A DNA stretch of 64,000 bases from Pantanalinema sp. (GCA_036704125.1 DATNQI010000085.1:17338-81337), one strand, 5' to 3'. Numbered from the stretch's first letter, positions 17,669 through 25,843 are shown. Notes: generated by a model from the letters alone, not told the origin. Made by a program: numbers and translations.

Positions 17669-18952
17669 TTGCGAGGCAATGGATTGAGCTTGTGCATGAT
17701 CGTGCGCGACGAGGAGGCGCTACTTTCACGCTGCCTCGAGAGTGTGCGGGGCGTCGTCGACGAGATCGTCGTGGTCGACACGGGCTCGGAGGATAGGACT
17801 GTGGCCGTAGCCGAGCGTTTTGGTGCCGAGGTGATCCGGTTCGACTGGTGTGACGACTTCGCGGCGGCGCGCAACGCGGGAATCGAGCAGGCCACCGGGG
17901 ATTGGATCCTGGTGCTGGACGCCGACGAGGCGCTCGCGCCGGACTCCGCGCAAGCCCTCCGGGCCTCCATGGCCCTGGAGCATGGCGGCTTCTTGTTACC
18001 CCTCGAGAACGATCTGGGCGAGGGTCGGCGCCACCAGACTCGGCTCTTGCGTCTCTTTCGACGCCATCCGGACATTCGCTTCAAGGGACGCGTGCACGAG
18101 CAGCTCAGCGAGAGCATCCTCGCGCTAGGTCTCCACGTCGGCGATTGCGCGGCAGTTATCCGCCACGACGGATATCTGCCCCAGCGTATCGCGGAGCGCA
18201 ATAAGCACGAGCGAAACCTTGCGTTGCTCGAGACGATGCGCCGTGAGAACCCCTCGGATCCCTACGTCGCCTATCAGTATGGCAAGACCTTGCTGGCGAG
18301 CGGATGTGCCACCGATGCCGTCGTGCCGCTGCGCGAATCGCTTGCCGTGCTGGCCCGGGTGGAGGATCCCGAATCGTACCCTTTCTACTCGAAGGTTTAC
18401 CTGCACCTGGGCAGCACCCTCGAAACCAGTGCGGACCTGGATGGGGCCCTCGCCGTCTTGCAGGAGGGGATTGAGCGCCTACCCGACTCCCCTCTCCTCT
18501 GGCTGAATTACGGCTGCTACGCCCGGGAGCTCGGGATGGCACAAGAAGCCTTCGATGCCTTCGAGCGATGCCTGGCGATGGACGCGGAGGGCAAGGAGCG
18601 GGCTGCGGCCCTCAGCGCCGACATGCTGTGGGAGGACGGGCAGCGTCAAGAAGCGCTGGTGCGTTATCGCTTCGCCGCCAGCGAGGCCGGGGTGGATGCG
18701 TTTTCGATCTGGTTGAAGCTGGCAAGTCGTGCGATGGAGCTTGGCGAGGCCGAGGAGGCCATCGGCGCATACGAGGTCGTTGCCGGCTTGAATCCCGATT
18801 ACTTGCCCGCGCAGCTTGCCCTGGCGAGCCTCAACTTCGAGCGGGGAGCATTCGGGGCTGCGCAACGCGCATTGGAGGTCGTGGAGCGCCTTGAACCCGG
18901 TCGTGCGGATGTGCACTTCCTACTTACCGCGTGCCGCGACCAGGCAGGGTGA
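17669..18952 (+). CDS. GT2-TPR glycosyltransferase at the end of the nonulosonate island
   Basis: 427 residues if begun at TTG 17669. An alternative TTG at 17684 has GAGG about 7 nt upstream and is equally plausible. The N-terminal family 2 domain has LSLCMIVRDEE, VDTGSEDRT and VLDADEA; the remainder is TPR repeats. It is a paralogue of the enzymes at 314 and 2779. It lies 102 nt after pseI with only a weak 6-bp hairpin between, so co-transcription is likely. The probable role is transfer of the CMP-activated nonulosonate or another sugar onto flagellin, inferred from neighbours. Confidence 0.78.
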   Translation: MRGNGLSLCMIVRDEEALLSRCLESVRGVVDEIVVVDTGSEDRTVAVAERFGAEVIRFDWCDDFAAARNAGIEQATGDWILVLDADEALAPDSAQALRASMALEHGGFLLPLENDLGEGRRHQTRLLRLFRRHPDIRFKGRVHEQLSESILALGLHVGDCAAVIRHDGYLPQRIAERNKHERNLALLETMRRENPSDPYVAYQYGKTLLASGCATDAVVPLRESLAVLARVEDPESYPFYSKVYLHLGSTLETSADLDGALAVLQEGIERLPDSPLLWLNYGCYARELGMAQEAFDAFERCLAMDAEGKERAAALSADMLWEDGQRQEALVRYRFAASEAGVDAFSIWLKLASRAMELGEAEEAIGAYEVVAGLNPDYLPAQLALASLNFERGAFGAAQRALEVVERLEPGRADVHFLLTACRDQAG

Positions 18953-18998
18953 TGCTTCGGTCCGTCAGCGCCGACAAAAAAGGTGAATCCTCTCAAGC

Positions 18999-19065
18999 TT
19001 AAGCCTCGCTCCTTTGGGGAATAAGGGGGATCGTCACTGCTCGGCTGCTCGAGGGGGTTACTAGG
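18999..19065 (+). repeat. Leader repeat, copy A, upstream of the S8 protease
   Basis: About 67 nt directly before the protease ATG. It shares roughly 80 % identity with copy B at 22048-22113, including the run GAATAAGGGGGATCG. Both copies end in an AGGATGAA start context. It looks like a shared 5' untranslated region or promoter segment. I could not match it to a known riboswitch class. Confidence 0.7.
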
Positions 19066-21192
19066 ATGAAGCTGAACCGCCACGCATGGTTGCTCGGGGC
19101 GCTGCTCGCGACGAGCTGCGCGCTGCGCCCGCCCGGCCTCACCCCCCCCTCGCCGGTCGCCGGCCTCGCGCCCGACACTCCGGGCCTCGCCCCGGACGGC
19201 ATGCCCGACTTCGAGCAGCAGGGCCTCTCCGAGCGCAACGAGGTCATCGTGCGCTTCAAGCCCGGCAGCGAGGGCAAGGACATCGGCGTTCCCCTCGTGC
19301 GGGAGCTGTTGCTGCCGCGTACCAAGCTCTTCAAAGTCGACTCGCTCGAGGCCCAGGCCGCTCTCTTGCGCCAGCTGCGCGAGGACCCCGACGTGGAGTA
19401 CGCCGAGCCGGACTACACGGTCCACGCGGCGGCCCTGCCCTCGGACCCCAAGCTCGGCGACCTCTGGGCCTTCACCAAGGTGAACATGGCGGGCGCCTGG
19501 GGCACGACCCTGGGGGATGCGGCCGTCAAGATCGCCGTCATCGACACCGGGGTCAACTACAAGCATCCCGACCTCGCGGACAACTGCCTGGTCGCCGAGG
19601 GCTTCGACTTCCAGAATTACGACACGGATCCCATGGACGACGAGGGGCACGGCACCCACGTGGCCGGCACCATCGCCGCGATCGCCAACGCCCAGGGCGT
19701 GGTGGGCGCCGCTCCCGGCTGCAAGATCATCCCCATCAAGGCCCTGGGCCTCAAGGGCGGCGCTTCCTCGGCGGTCGCGAGCGCCATCGTGCACGCCGTC
19801 CAGAAGGGCGCCAAGGTCATCAACCTGAGCCTGGGCTCGACCACGGCCACCCAGACCGAGCGCAACGCCGTCGACTACGCCGTCGGCCAGGGCGTCATCG
19901 TGGTGGCCGCCGCGGGCAACAGCAACACCACCCGCCCCTCGTACCCGGCGGGCTATCCGAGCGCCATCTCGGTCGGCGCCACCGACCGCGACGACAAGCG
20001 CGCCTCGTTCTCCAACTACGGCCCCTGGGTGAAGCTGGCCGCGCCGGGCACCGAGATCCTCTCGACCGACTACTTCTCGTCGAGCACCAGCGGCAACTAC
20101 TCGATCAAGCAGGGCACCAGCATGGCGAGCCCCCTGGTGGCCGGGGTGGCTGCCCTGATGCGCAGCCAGCACGCGGACTGGACCGTGCAGGAGATCCAGC
20201 AGGCCCTCGTGACGACGGGGGTGGCCCTGCCGGTTCCCTTCTACACGGACAAGACCGGCCCGTCGGGCATCAAGCGCCTCGACGCCAACGCCGCGCTCGC
20301 CCTCTCGAGCCCGCCTTCGGACCCGGCGCCCACGATCAAGCTGCTGCAGGCGGTGCCCGCCCTCGGCGGAGCGACCCTGCGCCTGGAGGCCAGCGAGCCC
20401 GTCTCCGTCGCGGTGGAGGTCTCGGAGAGCGTCGACTTCGCCGATTCCCGGACCTTCAATGGCCCGAGCAGCAAGGCGAGCTTGCCTGTTGTCGCCCTTG
20501 ACGACCTGAAGGCGGGGACGACCTACTACTACCGGGTGAAGGCCACCGACCCCAAGGGCCAGGAGGCTTCCGAGACCGGTCTCACCGCTCCGCGCACCCT
20601 CAAGACCTTGCCCATCACCTACACGGGGATCAGCGTCTCCGGGGTGCCCGTCGCGCCGGGCAGCAAGGTCGCGGACGTCTACAAGATGCTCGTGCGGTGG
20701 AAGAGCAGCCGCCCGACGACGAGCAAGATCGAGCTCAGCTTCTCTCCGGACATGTCCTCGAGCGGCGTCATCACGGATTCAAATCGGGTGAGCGATCACG
20801 CGCTGACCCTGGGGAGCACGACGCCCCTCTATCCGGGCAAGAAGTATTACTATCGCCTGAGCGGGGACGACTCGCTGGGCAACGCCGTGGTGTCGCCGAC
20901 GGTTGGCACCTTCACGACCTACCCGGTCTCCTACTCGGTCAAGGCCAGCTACACCCGCACCTCGATCAATCTGGAGTGGACCTCGGGGGTCGCGCTGAAC
21001 ACGTGGGCCGCCACCGCCTCCACGGCCGCGGGGCTGCCCGAGCCCGAGGACGGCTCGGAGCGCCAGACGACCCACGCCAAGACCTTCGAGGGCCTGGCGC
21101 CTGGCAAGACCTACTACGTCAGGATCGGCGGCTACGACGCCAACGGGTACCCCGTCACCCTGCGCGTCTTCACCGTCCCCACGGCCCGCTAG
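19066..21192 (+). CDS. S8 (subtilisin) family peptidase, putative lipoprotein with fibronectin-like C-terminus
   Basis: 708 residues. A short signal segment ends in LLATSC, an imperfect lipobox. Residues about 55-125 look like the propeptide seen in fervidolysin-type proteases (NEVIVRFKP, EDPDVEYAEPDY). The catalytic domain (about 130-410) has all three triad motifs: IAVIDTGVNYKHPDL (Asp), DEGHGTHVAGT (His) and GTSMASPLVAG (Ser), plus the oxyanion Asn in AAAGNSN. After it come about three fibronectin type III-like modules (TYYYRVKATD, KYYYRLSGDD, TYYVRIGGYD). It is likely exported and membrane-anchored, degrading extracellular protein. Its last codons recur in a remnant at 22114. Confidence 0.9.
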   Translation: MKLNRHAWLLGALLATSCALRPPGLTPPSPVAGLAPDTPGLAPDGMPDFEQQGLSERNEVIVRFKPGSEGKDIGVPLVRELLLPRTKLFKVDSLEAQAALLRQLREDPDVEYAEPDYTVHAAALPSDPKLGDLWAFTKVNMAGAWGTTLGDAAVKIAVIDTGVNYKHPDLADNCLVAEGFDFQNYDTDPMDDEGHGTHVAGTIAAIANAQGVVGAAPGCKIIPIKALGLKGGASSAVASAIVHAVQKGAKVINLSLGSTTATQTERNAVDYAVGQGVIVVAAAGNSNTTRPSYPAGYPSAISVGATDRDDKRASFSNYGPWVKLAAPGTEILSTDYFSSSTSGNYSIKQGTSMASPLVAGVAALMRSQHADWTVQEIQQALVTTGVALPVPFYTDKTGPSGIKRLDANAALALSSPPSDPAPTIKLLQAVPALGGATLRLEASEPVSVAVEVSESVDFADSRTFNGPSSKASLPVVALDDLKAGTTYYYRVKATDPKGQEASETGLTAPRTLKTLPITYTGISVSGVPVAPGSKVADVYKMLVRWKSSRPTTSKIELSFSPDMSSSGVITDSNRVSDHALTLGSTTPLYPGKKYYYRLSGDDSLGNAVVSPTVGTFTTYPVSYSVKASYTRTSINLEWTSGVALNTWAATASTAAGLPEPEDGSERQTTHAKTFEGLAPGKTYYVRIGGYDANGYPVTLRVFTVPTAR

Positions 21193-21199
21193 CGTTGCG

Positions 21200-21637
21200 C
21201 TAGCGAGCGATGGTCTTCCGTGTCGCCGGCTTCTTCGGTGCTGGTGTCCTGTTGTCGATACGATTCGATGCCTTCTTGAGCGCCATTGGGCGGATCAAGA
21301 CGTCCGCGGGAATGCTCAGGTGCTGATTCAGGCGCCAGATCATCGCGAGGGTCAGGCCGCGCTGGTGGTTCATCACCTCGTAGACTCGGCTGCGGTTGCC
21401 GATCACGTTGATCAGCGCCTTCTGGTCAAGCCCCCGCTGCTCGAGGCGGAATTTGATGGCCTCGACGGGATCCGGTGGATCGATCGGATGGTGCGCGCGC
21501 TCCCATGCCTCCGCCAAGGTGATGAGGACGTCCAGGCGATCGCCTTCCGGGGTGCCGGGCTCGGTTCCCCAAAGCTCCTCGATCTCGCGGAGCGCCGCAT
21601 CGTGGTCCTCGTCGGACCGGATAGGCTTAATCTCCAT
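21200..21637 (-). CDS. higA: HigA-type antitoxin
   Basis: 145 residues. The central helix-turn-helix (about 55-120; FRLEQRGLDQKALINVIGNR) belongs to the HigA/Xre group, and a basic C-terminal tail (KKPATRKTIAR) follows. It should bind HigB and repress the shared promoter. The ATG at 21635-21637 has GAGGAGG upstream and overlaps the end of higB by 11 nt, so the toxin gene comes first, as is typical for hig. It converges on the protease gene, with 7 nt between stops. Confidence 0.87.
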   Translation of the reverse strand: MEIKPIRSDEDHDAALREIEELWGTEPGTPEGDRLDVLITLAEAWERAHHPIDPPDPVEAIKFRLEQRGLDQKALINVIGNRSRVYEVMNHQRGLTLAMIWRLNQHLSIPADVLIRPMALKKASNRIDNRTPAPKKPATRKTIAR

Positions 21638-21950
21638 ACTGCACCTCCTCGGCATCGATCTTGTCATACTCTCTGTGGGAGCCAACCCACTTGATGAAGA
21701 TGACCTGACGCGTGTAATCGATCGCCACTATCAGGCGATAGGAGTTGCCCTTGATGTTGAACACCACGCGATCATTGCTGACGATGCTGGCCGAAGCATA
21801 CTGGGCTTTTAGCGCTGCCGAGTCCTTCCACTCGGCCTTCGATGCCTCCTGGAACCAAGCCGTCAAGGCAGACTTGAGTGCAGGATAGTCCTTGTGGCCC
21901 GCGCGGCTTTCGAGGTAGCTGCTCAACGTCTTTCGGGCGATCACTCTCAT
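21627..21950 (-). CDS. higB: HigB-type mRNA interferase toxin
   Basis: 107 residues, matching the HigB_toxin (PF09907-like) pattern: W near the middle (EWKDSAALK), VVFNIKGNSYRLIVAIDY, and the C-terminal FIKWVGSHREYDKI. Members cleave mRNA on ribosomes. The ATG at 21948-21950 lacks a Shine-Dalgarno at normal spacing, but the promoter's -10 lies only 7 nt upstream, so the message is probably leaderless. Longer upstream readings run into the neighbouring leader repeat and are rejected. Confidence 0.87.
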   Translation of the reverse strand: MRVIARKTLSSYLESRAGHKDYPALKSALTAWFQEASKAEWKDSAALKAQYASASIVSNDRVVFNIKGNSYRLIVAIDYTRQVIFIKWVGSHREYDKIDAEEVQYGD

Positions 21951-21957
21951 GGAGGTA

Positions 21958-21986
21958 ATGATATCCTGTTCCCATGGTGGGAACAA
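21958..21986 (-). promoter_or_regulatory. higBA promoter with palindromic operator in the spacer
   Basis: On the minus strand -35 TTGTTC (21981-21986) and -10 TATCAT (21958-21963) are exactly 17 nt apart. A perfect 8-bp inverted repeat, TGTTCCCA-TGG-TGGGAACA, occupies 21967-21985, overlapping the spacer and the -35. This is the expected architecture for repression by HigA or the HigBA complex. Confidence 0.75.
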
Positions 21987-22047
21987 GGTGTCATGGCCAA
22001 AACTTAACCAGGGCTCCGGAGTTTCCAGGTCGCCATCGCTCCTGGCA

Positions 22048-22113
22048 TAAGCCTCGCTTCTTCGGGGAATAAGGGGGATCGCCACTGCCTGGCTGCTTGA
22101 GAGGGTTTCAAGG
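22048..22113 (+). repeat. Leader repeat, copy B
   Basis: About 66 nt, roughly 80 % identical to copy A (18999-19065). It precedes the truncated protease remnant and now sits upstream of the kelch-like lipoprotein gene. It overlaps the region upstream of higB on the other strand but not the hig promoter. Confidence 0.7.
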
Positions 22114-22191
22114 ATGAACAAGATCGGCGACTACGACGCCAACGGGTATCCCATCACCCTGTGCGTCCTCACCGTTCCCACGGCCCGCTAG
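22114..22191 (+). pseudogene. Remnant of a second protease copy (25 codons)
   Basis: This is an ATG-initiated mini-frame of 25 codons. After the first three codons its sequence matches the last 22 codons of the S8 protease (IGxYDANGYPxTL, VPTAR, stop), and the match continues through CTAGCGT past the stop. With leader copy B in front, the simplest reading is a second protease gene that lost everything between its first codons and its tail. The TAG ends 6 nt before the ATG of the next gene, which has no Shine-Dalgarno of its own, so the remnant may now act as a translated leader peptide. Confidence 0.7.
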
Positions 22192-22197
22192 CGTGAC

Positions 22198-23340
22198 ATG
22201 AGCGCGCCTCGCCTTCCAAGCACTCTCGGGCGCGCGGCGATCGCCCTTGCGATCGCCCTCGCGCTCGGGGCCTGCGAAACCGACCTTCCCGCGGGGGTGC
22301 AGACGAAGCCGGGCGTCACCCCCGCGGGGACCGATTCCGGCGGCTCGGCCACGCAGGCCCCCGCCCTTCCTGCCGGCTCGCGCCTCGGGGCCTTCCAGGT
22401 CGTGCCCGGGGTGGCGCTCGGCACGGCTCGCTCGGAGCATACGAGCCAGGTGGTCGGTGCGTTCTTGTACGTGCTCGGGGGGCTCTCGGGCGAAGAGACG
22501 TCGTCGAACCTGGTGGAGCGCGTGGCGCTCGACGGGGTGGAGCGCGCGGCGATCGCGAGCGACGGGACCCTCGGCCCCTTCTCGAGCGTCGAGCGATCGC
22601 ACCTGACGACCCCGCGCTTCGGCCACTGCAGCGTGGTGGTGGGTAGCTATTTGTACGTGCTCGGGGGGCTGGACGGGAATTTCGTCAGCCTCAACACGGT
22701 GGAGCGGGCGGTGATCAACTCCAACGGAGTGCTCGGCCAGTTCGCCCCCGACCCCGAGGCGACGCTCGTCCTGCCCCGCTACGGTGCTGCCTGCCAGGTG
22801 GTCGGGAAGTACCTGTACGTGATGGGCGGGGGCGGGGATCACCAGAACGCCACCGAGCGAGCGCCTATCCGGGACGACGGCACCCTCGGCCCCTTCGAGC
22901 TGATGCCGGCCTCCCAGGCCGCCTCGGGCCGCGTCTTCTCGAGCGCCCACCTGCTGGGTACTTTCGTCTACCTCCTGGGCGGCGACGAGGAGGACAGGAC
23001 CGAGCGGGCGTCGTTCGCGACGGACGGCGCGCTCGGGAGCTTCGCCCCCCAGGCGAGCGCGAGCCTCACGGTGCAGCGGGGTTCGGCGACGAGCCACGTG
23101 ATCGGGAACTCCCTCTATGTGCTTGGGGGCTGGAGCGGCGTGGTCGAGAAGACCCTGGAGCGGGCGAGCCTGGGAGCCGGCCAGGCCCTGGGCGCCTTCT
23201 CGAGTGTCGCCGAGACTGCCCTGAGCGGACCGAGCATGCGCCACACCAGCCACATCGTTGGCCCCTACCTCTACGTGATCGGGGGCAGCGACGACGGCCG
23301 GCGCGCCCTGAGGCGGGTGGAGCGTGCTCTGATCGAGTGA
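22198..23340 (+). CDS. Kelch-like beta-propeller lipoprotein
   Basis: 380 residues. The signal peptide ends in the lipobox LGAC (Cys about residue 26), followed by a Pro/Thr/Gly-rich linker. Six repeats of the form VVG-x-YLYVLGG, each about 48 residues, alternate with VERAxI..DGTLGxF strands, giving a six-bladed propeller like kelch/galactose-oxidase-type domains. The protein should be anchored in the outer membrane or on the surface; ligand unknown. The ATG at 22198 has no clear ribosome site but sits 6 nt after the remnant mini-frame stop, suggesting coupled translation. Confidence 0.8.
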   Translation: MSAPRLPSTLGRAAIALAIALALGACETDLPAGVQTKPGVTPAGTDSGGSATQAPALPAGSRLGAFQVVPGVALGTARSEHTSQVVGAFLYVLGGLSGEETSSNLVERVALDGVERAAIASDGTLGPFSSVERSHLTTPRFGHCSVVVGSYLYVLGGLDGNFVSLNTVERAVINSNGVLGQFAPDPEATLVLPRYGAACQVVGKYLYVMGGGGDHQNATERAPIRDDGTLGPFELMPASQAASGRVFSSAHLLGTFVYLLGGDEEDRTERASFATDGALGSFAPQASASLTVQRGSATSHVIGNSLYVLGGWSGVVEKTLERASLGAGQALGAFSSVAETALSGPSMRHTSHIVGPYLYVIGGSDDGRRALRRVERALIE

Positions 23341-23403
23341 GCGGACCCAAAATCATGAAGCGGGTTCTTGCGTTCGATGCTTTCATGTATTACCGTATTT
23401 CAT

Positions 23404-24441
23404 GTGAAAAGAAATGATAAACTTTCTGAAAGCGAGATTCTCTCCACCGTGGAGAGACTTCTGAAAGCCCGACTCCCTGCGGGATGGTCCGCCTACGTCC
23501 GAGACGCCGATCGGGGCCACGATGGCCGGTTAGTCGTCGAAGGCGCCGATGGGACACAGGCCGTGTGGGCCATCGAGACAAAAAGGCGGGTATTTCCCCG
23601 AGACATCCCCTTCTTGGCCGACGGTCTAAGCACTCCCCTGCTCTTGGCGGTCTCCTATGCAGGGCCATCAACACGAGAGGCCCTGGCGTCAGCGGGCATC
23701 AGCTATTGCGACACGACCGGGAACCTCAGGATCATTGCGACAAGACCGGCAATATGGCTGGAAGATCGTGGTGAGCAGAAGGATCCATGGCGCCCGGAAG
23801 GGCCGCTCGCCTCGCTCAGAGGACGCTCGGCAAACCGGGTTGTCCGGGCCCTTTGCGATTTTCGACCACCTTACAAGATCGGTGAACTTGCCTCTCTTGC
23901 AGGAACGTCCGCTCCGACAACATCACGCGTCTCCGAGCTCCTGGAGCGCGAAGCGATTATCGACCGCAACAACAATGGTGCCATCACACAGGTTGACTGG
24001 CGCAGACTACTTGAGCGCTGGACACAAGACTATGGGCTGCTCAAGTCCAACACGGTTCGGACGTTCCTGGATCCTCGCGGCCTCTCAGCATTGCCCAAAA
24101 AACTTGAAGCGATGAAAGGTCGATTTGCCTTCACCGGCACGTTCGCCGTTCCACCGGACGCCCGAGTGGCACCATCCAGGGCTGCTGCCCTCTACGTTGA
24201 AAACATTCCGGAGTTCGCCTCGCAACTCAACCTGACCCCGGTCGAAACCGGAGCTAATGTCCTCTTGATCGAACCGGCCTCGGACGTCGTCTTCGAGCGC
24301 ATGGTCGAACAAGAAGGGTTACCTTGCGTCGCAGTGAGCCAGGTCGCCGTCGACCTCCTCACCGCTCCTGGCCGAGGAAGCTCGGAAGCGGCAACGCTCA
24401 TGACCTGGATGGAGAAGCACGAAGATGCCTGGCGCTCCTGA
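23404..24441 (+). CDS. AbiEi-like antitoxin/transcriptional regulator
   Basis: About 345 residues from GTG 23404; ATG 23377 and TTG 23368 are longer alternatives, none with a good ribosome site. The N-terminal half has AIETKRRVFPRDIPFLAD and GISYCDTTGNLRI, patterns I associate with AbiEi-like and related regulators. A winged helix follows at about 150-200 (PYKIGELASLAGTSAPTTSR). It overlaps the nucleotidyltransferase gene by 17 nt, as antitoxin and toxin genes of this type often do. Its first bases and flank are visibly AT-richer than the neighbours, a hint of transfer. The call as a type IV antitoxin is a family-level inference. Confidence 0.65.
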   Translation: MKRNDKLSESEILSTVERLLKARLPAGWSAYVRDADRGHDGRLVVEGADGTQAVWAIETKRRVFPRDIPFLADGLSTPLLLAVSYAGPSTREALASAGISYCDTTGNLRIIATRPAIWLEDRGEQKDPWRPEGPLASLRGRSANRVVRALCDFRPPYKIGELASLAGTSAPTTSRVSELLEREAIIDRNNNGAITQVDWRRLLERWTQDYGLLKSNTVRTFLDPRGLSALPKKLEAMKGRFAFTGTFAVPPDARVAPSRAAALYVENIPEFASQLNLTPVETGANVLLIEPASDVVFERMVEQEGLPCVAVSQVAVDLLTAPGRGSSEAATLMTWMEKHEDAWRS

Positions 24442-25258
24442 GCCGATCTACGTCGCTGCGAGAGCCTTGTTGCTGGATGCACTTGACACCCTTGCACCGC
24501 ATCATCCGGCCCTGACCCTCGTAGGAGCCCAGGCGATCTATCTTCATACGGGCAGCGCAGACCTCCGGGTCGCGGAGCACACCACCGATGGGGATTTGGT
24601 CGTTGATCCCGATATTCTCTCGGATGAGCCCTTGCTGGAAGGCATCATGACGGGTGGCGGATTCCTTCCGAGCGGCCAACCCGGGACCTGGCTTAAGTCA
24701 GGAACGGAAGCCAAGGCGATCGATTTGCTGGTTCCGGAAGCGGTAGCAGGTGCGCTCGGTCGCCGTGGTGCAAGAATACCACCCCATGGAAGCCGTGTGG
24801 CAAGACGCACACGAGGGCTTGAGGGAGCGCTCATCGACCGCTCTCCGATGCGCATTTCGGCCCTAGATGATCAAGACGAGAGGAGCCATCTCATCCACGT
24901 CGCCGGTCCTGCCGCTCTGGTCGTAGCCAAGCTGATCAAGATCGGCGAACGAAGCGAGCATCCAGAACGCTTGAAGGGGAAGGATGCACTCGACATCCTG
25001 AGGCTCCTGCGTGCCCATGACACGAACGAACTGGGCGCAGGCCTGCTGCGCTTGAACAACCGCCCACCATCCGCAGAGGTCACCAAGGAAGCCTTGGGCT
25101 ACTTGTCCGCTCATTTCCTGGATCCTCAGGGGATCGGCCCTCAACTCGCGGCGCAAGCCGCGCACCCCTTCGAAGACGCCGATGAGGTCGCGCTATCGTG
25201 CGCAATCTTGGCAGGCGAACTGCTGCGGGCAATTCCCGGACTCAGTGAAGGGAGTTAA
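24425..25258 (+). CDS. AbiEii-like nucleotidyltransferase toxin
   Basis: 277 residues. The motif LVGAQAIYLHTG followed by HTTDGDLVVDPD is the nucleotidyltransferase core (G-x-x-A and D-x-D) of the AbiEii/AbiGii-related group. Helices downstream include VVAKLIKIGER and KDALDILRLL, also usual in this family. Related toxins transfer nucleotides to tRNA or other targets and can cause abortive infection. The ATG at 24425 lies inside the end of the upstream antitoxin-like gene. It ends at 25258, just before an ncRNA candidate. Confidence 0.7.
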   Translation: MPGAPEPIYVAARALLLDALDTLAPHHPALTLVGAQAIYLHTGSADLRVAEHTTDGDLVVDPDILSDEPLLEGIMTGGGFLPSGQPGTWLKSGTEAKAIDLLVPEAVAGALGRRGARIPPHGSRVARRTRGLEGALIDRSPMRISALDDQDERSHLIHVAGPAALVVAKLIKIGERSEHPERLKGKDALDILRLLRAHDTNELGAGLLRLNNRPPSAEVTKEALGYLSAHFLDPQGIGPQLAAQAAHPFEDADEVALSCAILAGELLRAIPGLSEGS

Positions 25259-25265
25259 CGGCTTC

Positions 25266-25293
25266 TTGCCAACCCCTGCCAACCTGTGATATG
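25266..25293 (+). promoter_or_regulatory. Promoter of the candidate ncRNA
   Basis: TTGCCA (25266-25271) and GATATG (25288-25293) are separated by 16 nt, with an extended -10 TG at 25285-25286. Transcription would start near 25300, in a stretch without coding potential. Confidence 0.5.
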
Positions 25294-25299
25294 GTGACC

Positions 25300-25515
25300 G
25301 CAACTTCGTCGGGCACGAGACGGTCCAGTTTTTGGGCTACAATCTCGAACAACGGGCGCCCGGAACTCTGGATGTCGAAGTAGACCGTCCCCGCAGACGG
25401 AAACGGACGCATTTCAGGAGGGCACCCACCTGCTTGTTAAGCAGGTCTAAAAACTCCCGTCCACGGCCCGGCGGAGCCCATTTCTTCCCCTTCGGCCTCT
25501 TCGGAGGCCTTTTTT
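25300..25515 (+). ncRNA. Candidate structured non-coding RNA with own promoter and terminator
   Basis: This fills most of the 324-nt gap between the AbiEii-like gene and the next antitoxin. A closing stem pairs 25304-25314 with 25466-25476 (11 bp, two G-U). Two arms branch inside it: 25319-25325 with 25383-25389 (GACGGTC/GACCGTC), and 25405-25409 with 25458-25462 enclosing an 8-bp hairpin at 25428-25446. An intrinsic terminator (GGCCTC-TTCG-GAGGCC then T6) ends it. It does not match tmRNA, RNase P, SRP or a riboswitch I can recall, and the three-way junction argues against 6S RNA. It may instead be a cis-regulatory leader. Confidence 0.5.
25494..25515 (+). terminator. Intrinsic terminator of the candidate ncRNA
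   Basis: A perfect 6-bp stem (25494-25499 with 25504-25509) has a TTCG tetraloop and is followed by six T residues. Confidence 0.85.
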
Positions 25516-25582
25516 GCATGCGCTGCGTCAGCGGAAGGGGGTATGATCGCAGTGATGACGACGAACCAGAAAGGAGACGAGC

Positions 25583-25843
25583 ATGGGCGAAGCTGAACGC
25601 TTGGATCTGAACGCGGCCGCGCGCGGCCTTGATGCGCATGATCTCGAAGCGGTGATCGACTTCATCGGCTATCTTCGGATAAAGCGCGAACATCAAGCGC
25701 TACCGCCCGTGCTGGCCGAGGCTCCGCTGGATGATGAGCCCCTGACCGATGAGGATCTGACGGCGATCGCGGAGGCCAAGGCCGACATTGCCGCTGGACG
25801 CATGACCACAGCTGAGGAGATGAGGGCGGAGTTCGGCTTGTGA
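25583..25843 (+). CDS. Antitoxin of a RelE/ParE-type module
   Basis: 86 residues, acidic, with no recognisable DNA-binding motif that I can name. The N-terminal helices (LDLNAAARGLDAHDLEAVIDFI) would pair and the C-terminal tail (AEEMRAEFGL) would wrap the toxin, as in small type II antitoxins. The ATG at 25583 follows AAAGGAGA. The stop overlaps the toxin start (TGATG). The call rests largely on the partner gene. Confidence 0.65.
   Translation: MGEAERLDLNAAARGLDAHDLEAVIDFIGYLRIKREHQALPPVLAEAPLDDEPLTDEDLTAIAEAKADIAAGRMTTAEEMRAEFGL

Noticed and set aside
18999..19065. Leader repeat as a c-di-GMP or other known riboswitch
   Set aside because: The conserved GEMM-I core (GGGCAAACC and CGCAAAGCC-type segments) is absent, and I see no matching stem pattern for other classes.
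25300..25515. Candidate ncRNA as 6S RNA
   Set aside because: 6S RNA is a long rod with a central bubble. The pairing here gives a three-way junction, so I keep it as unassigned.
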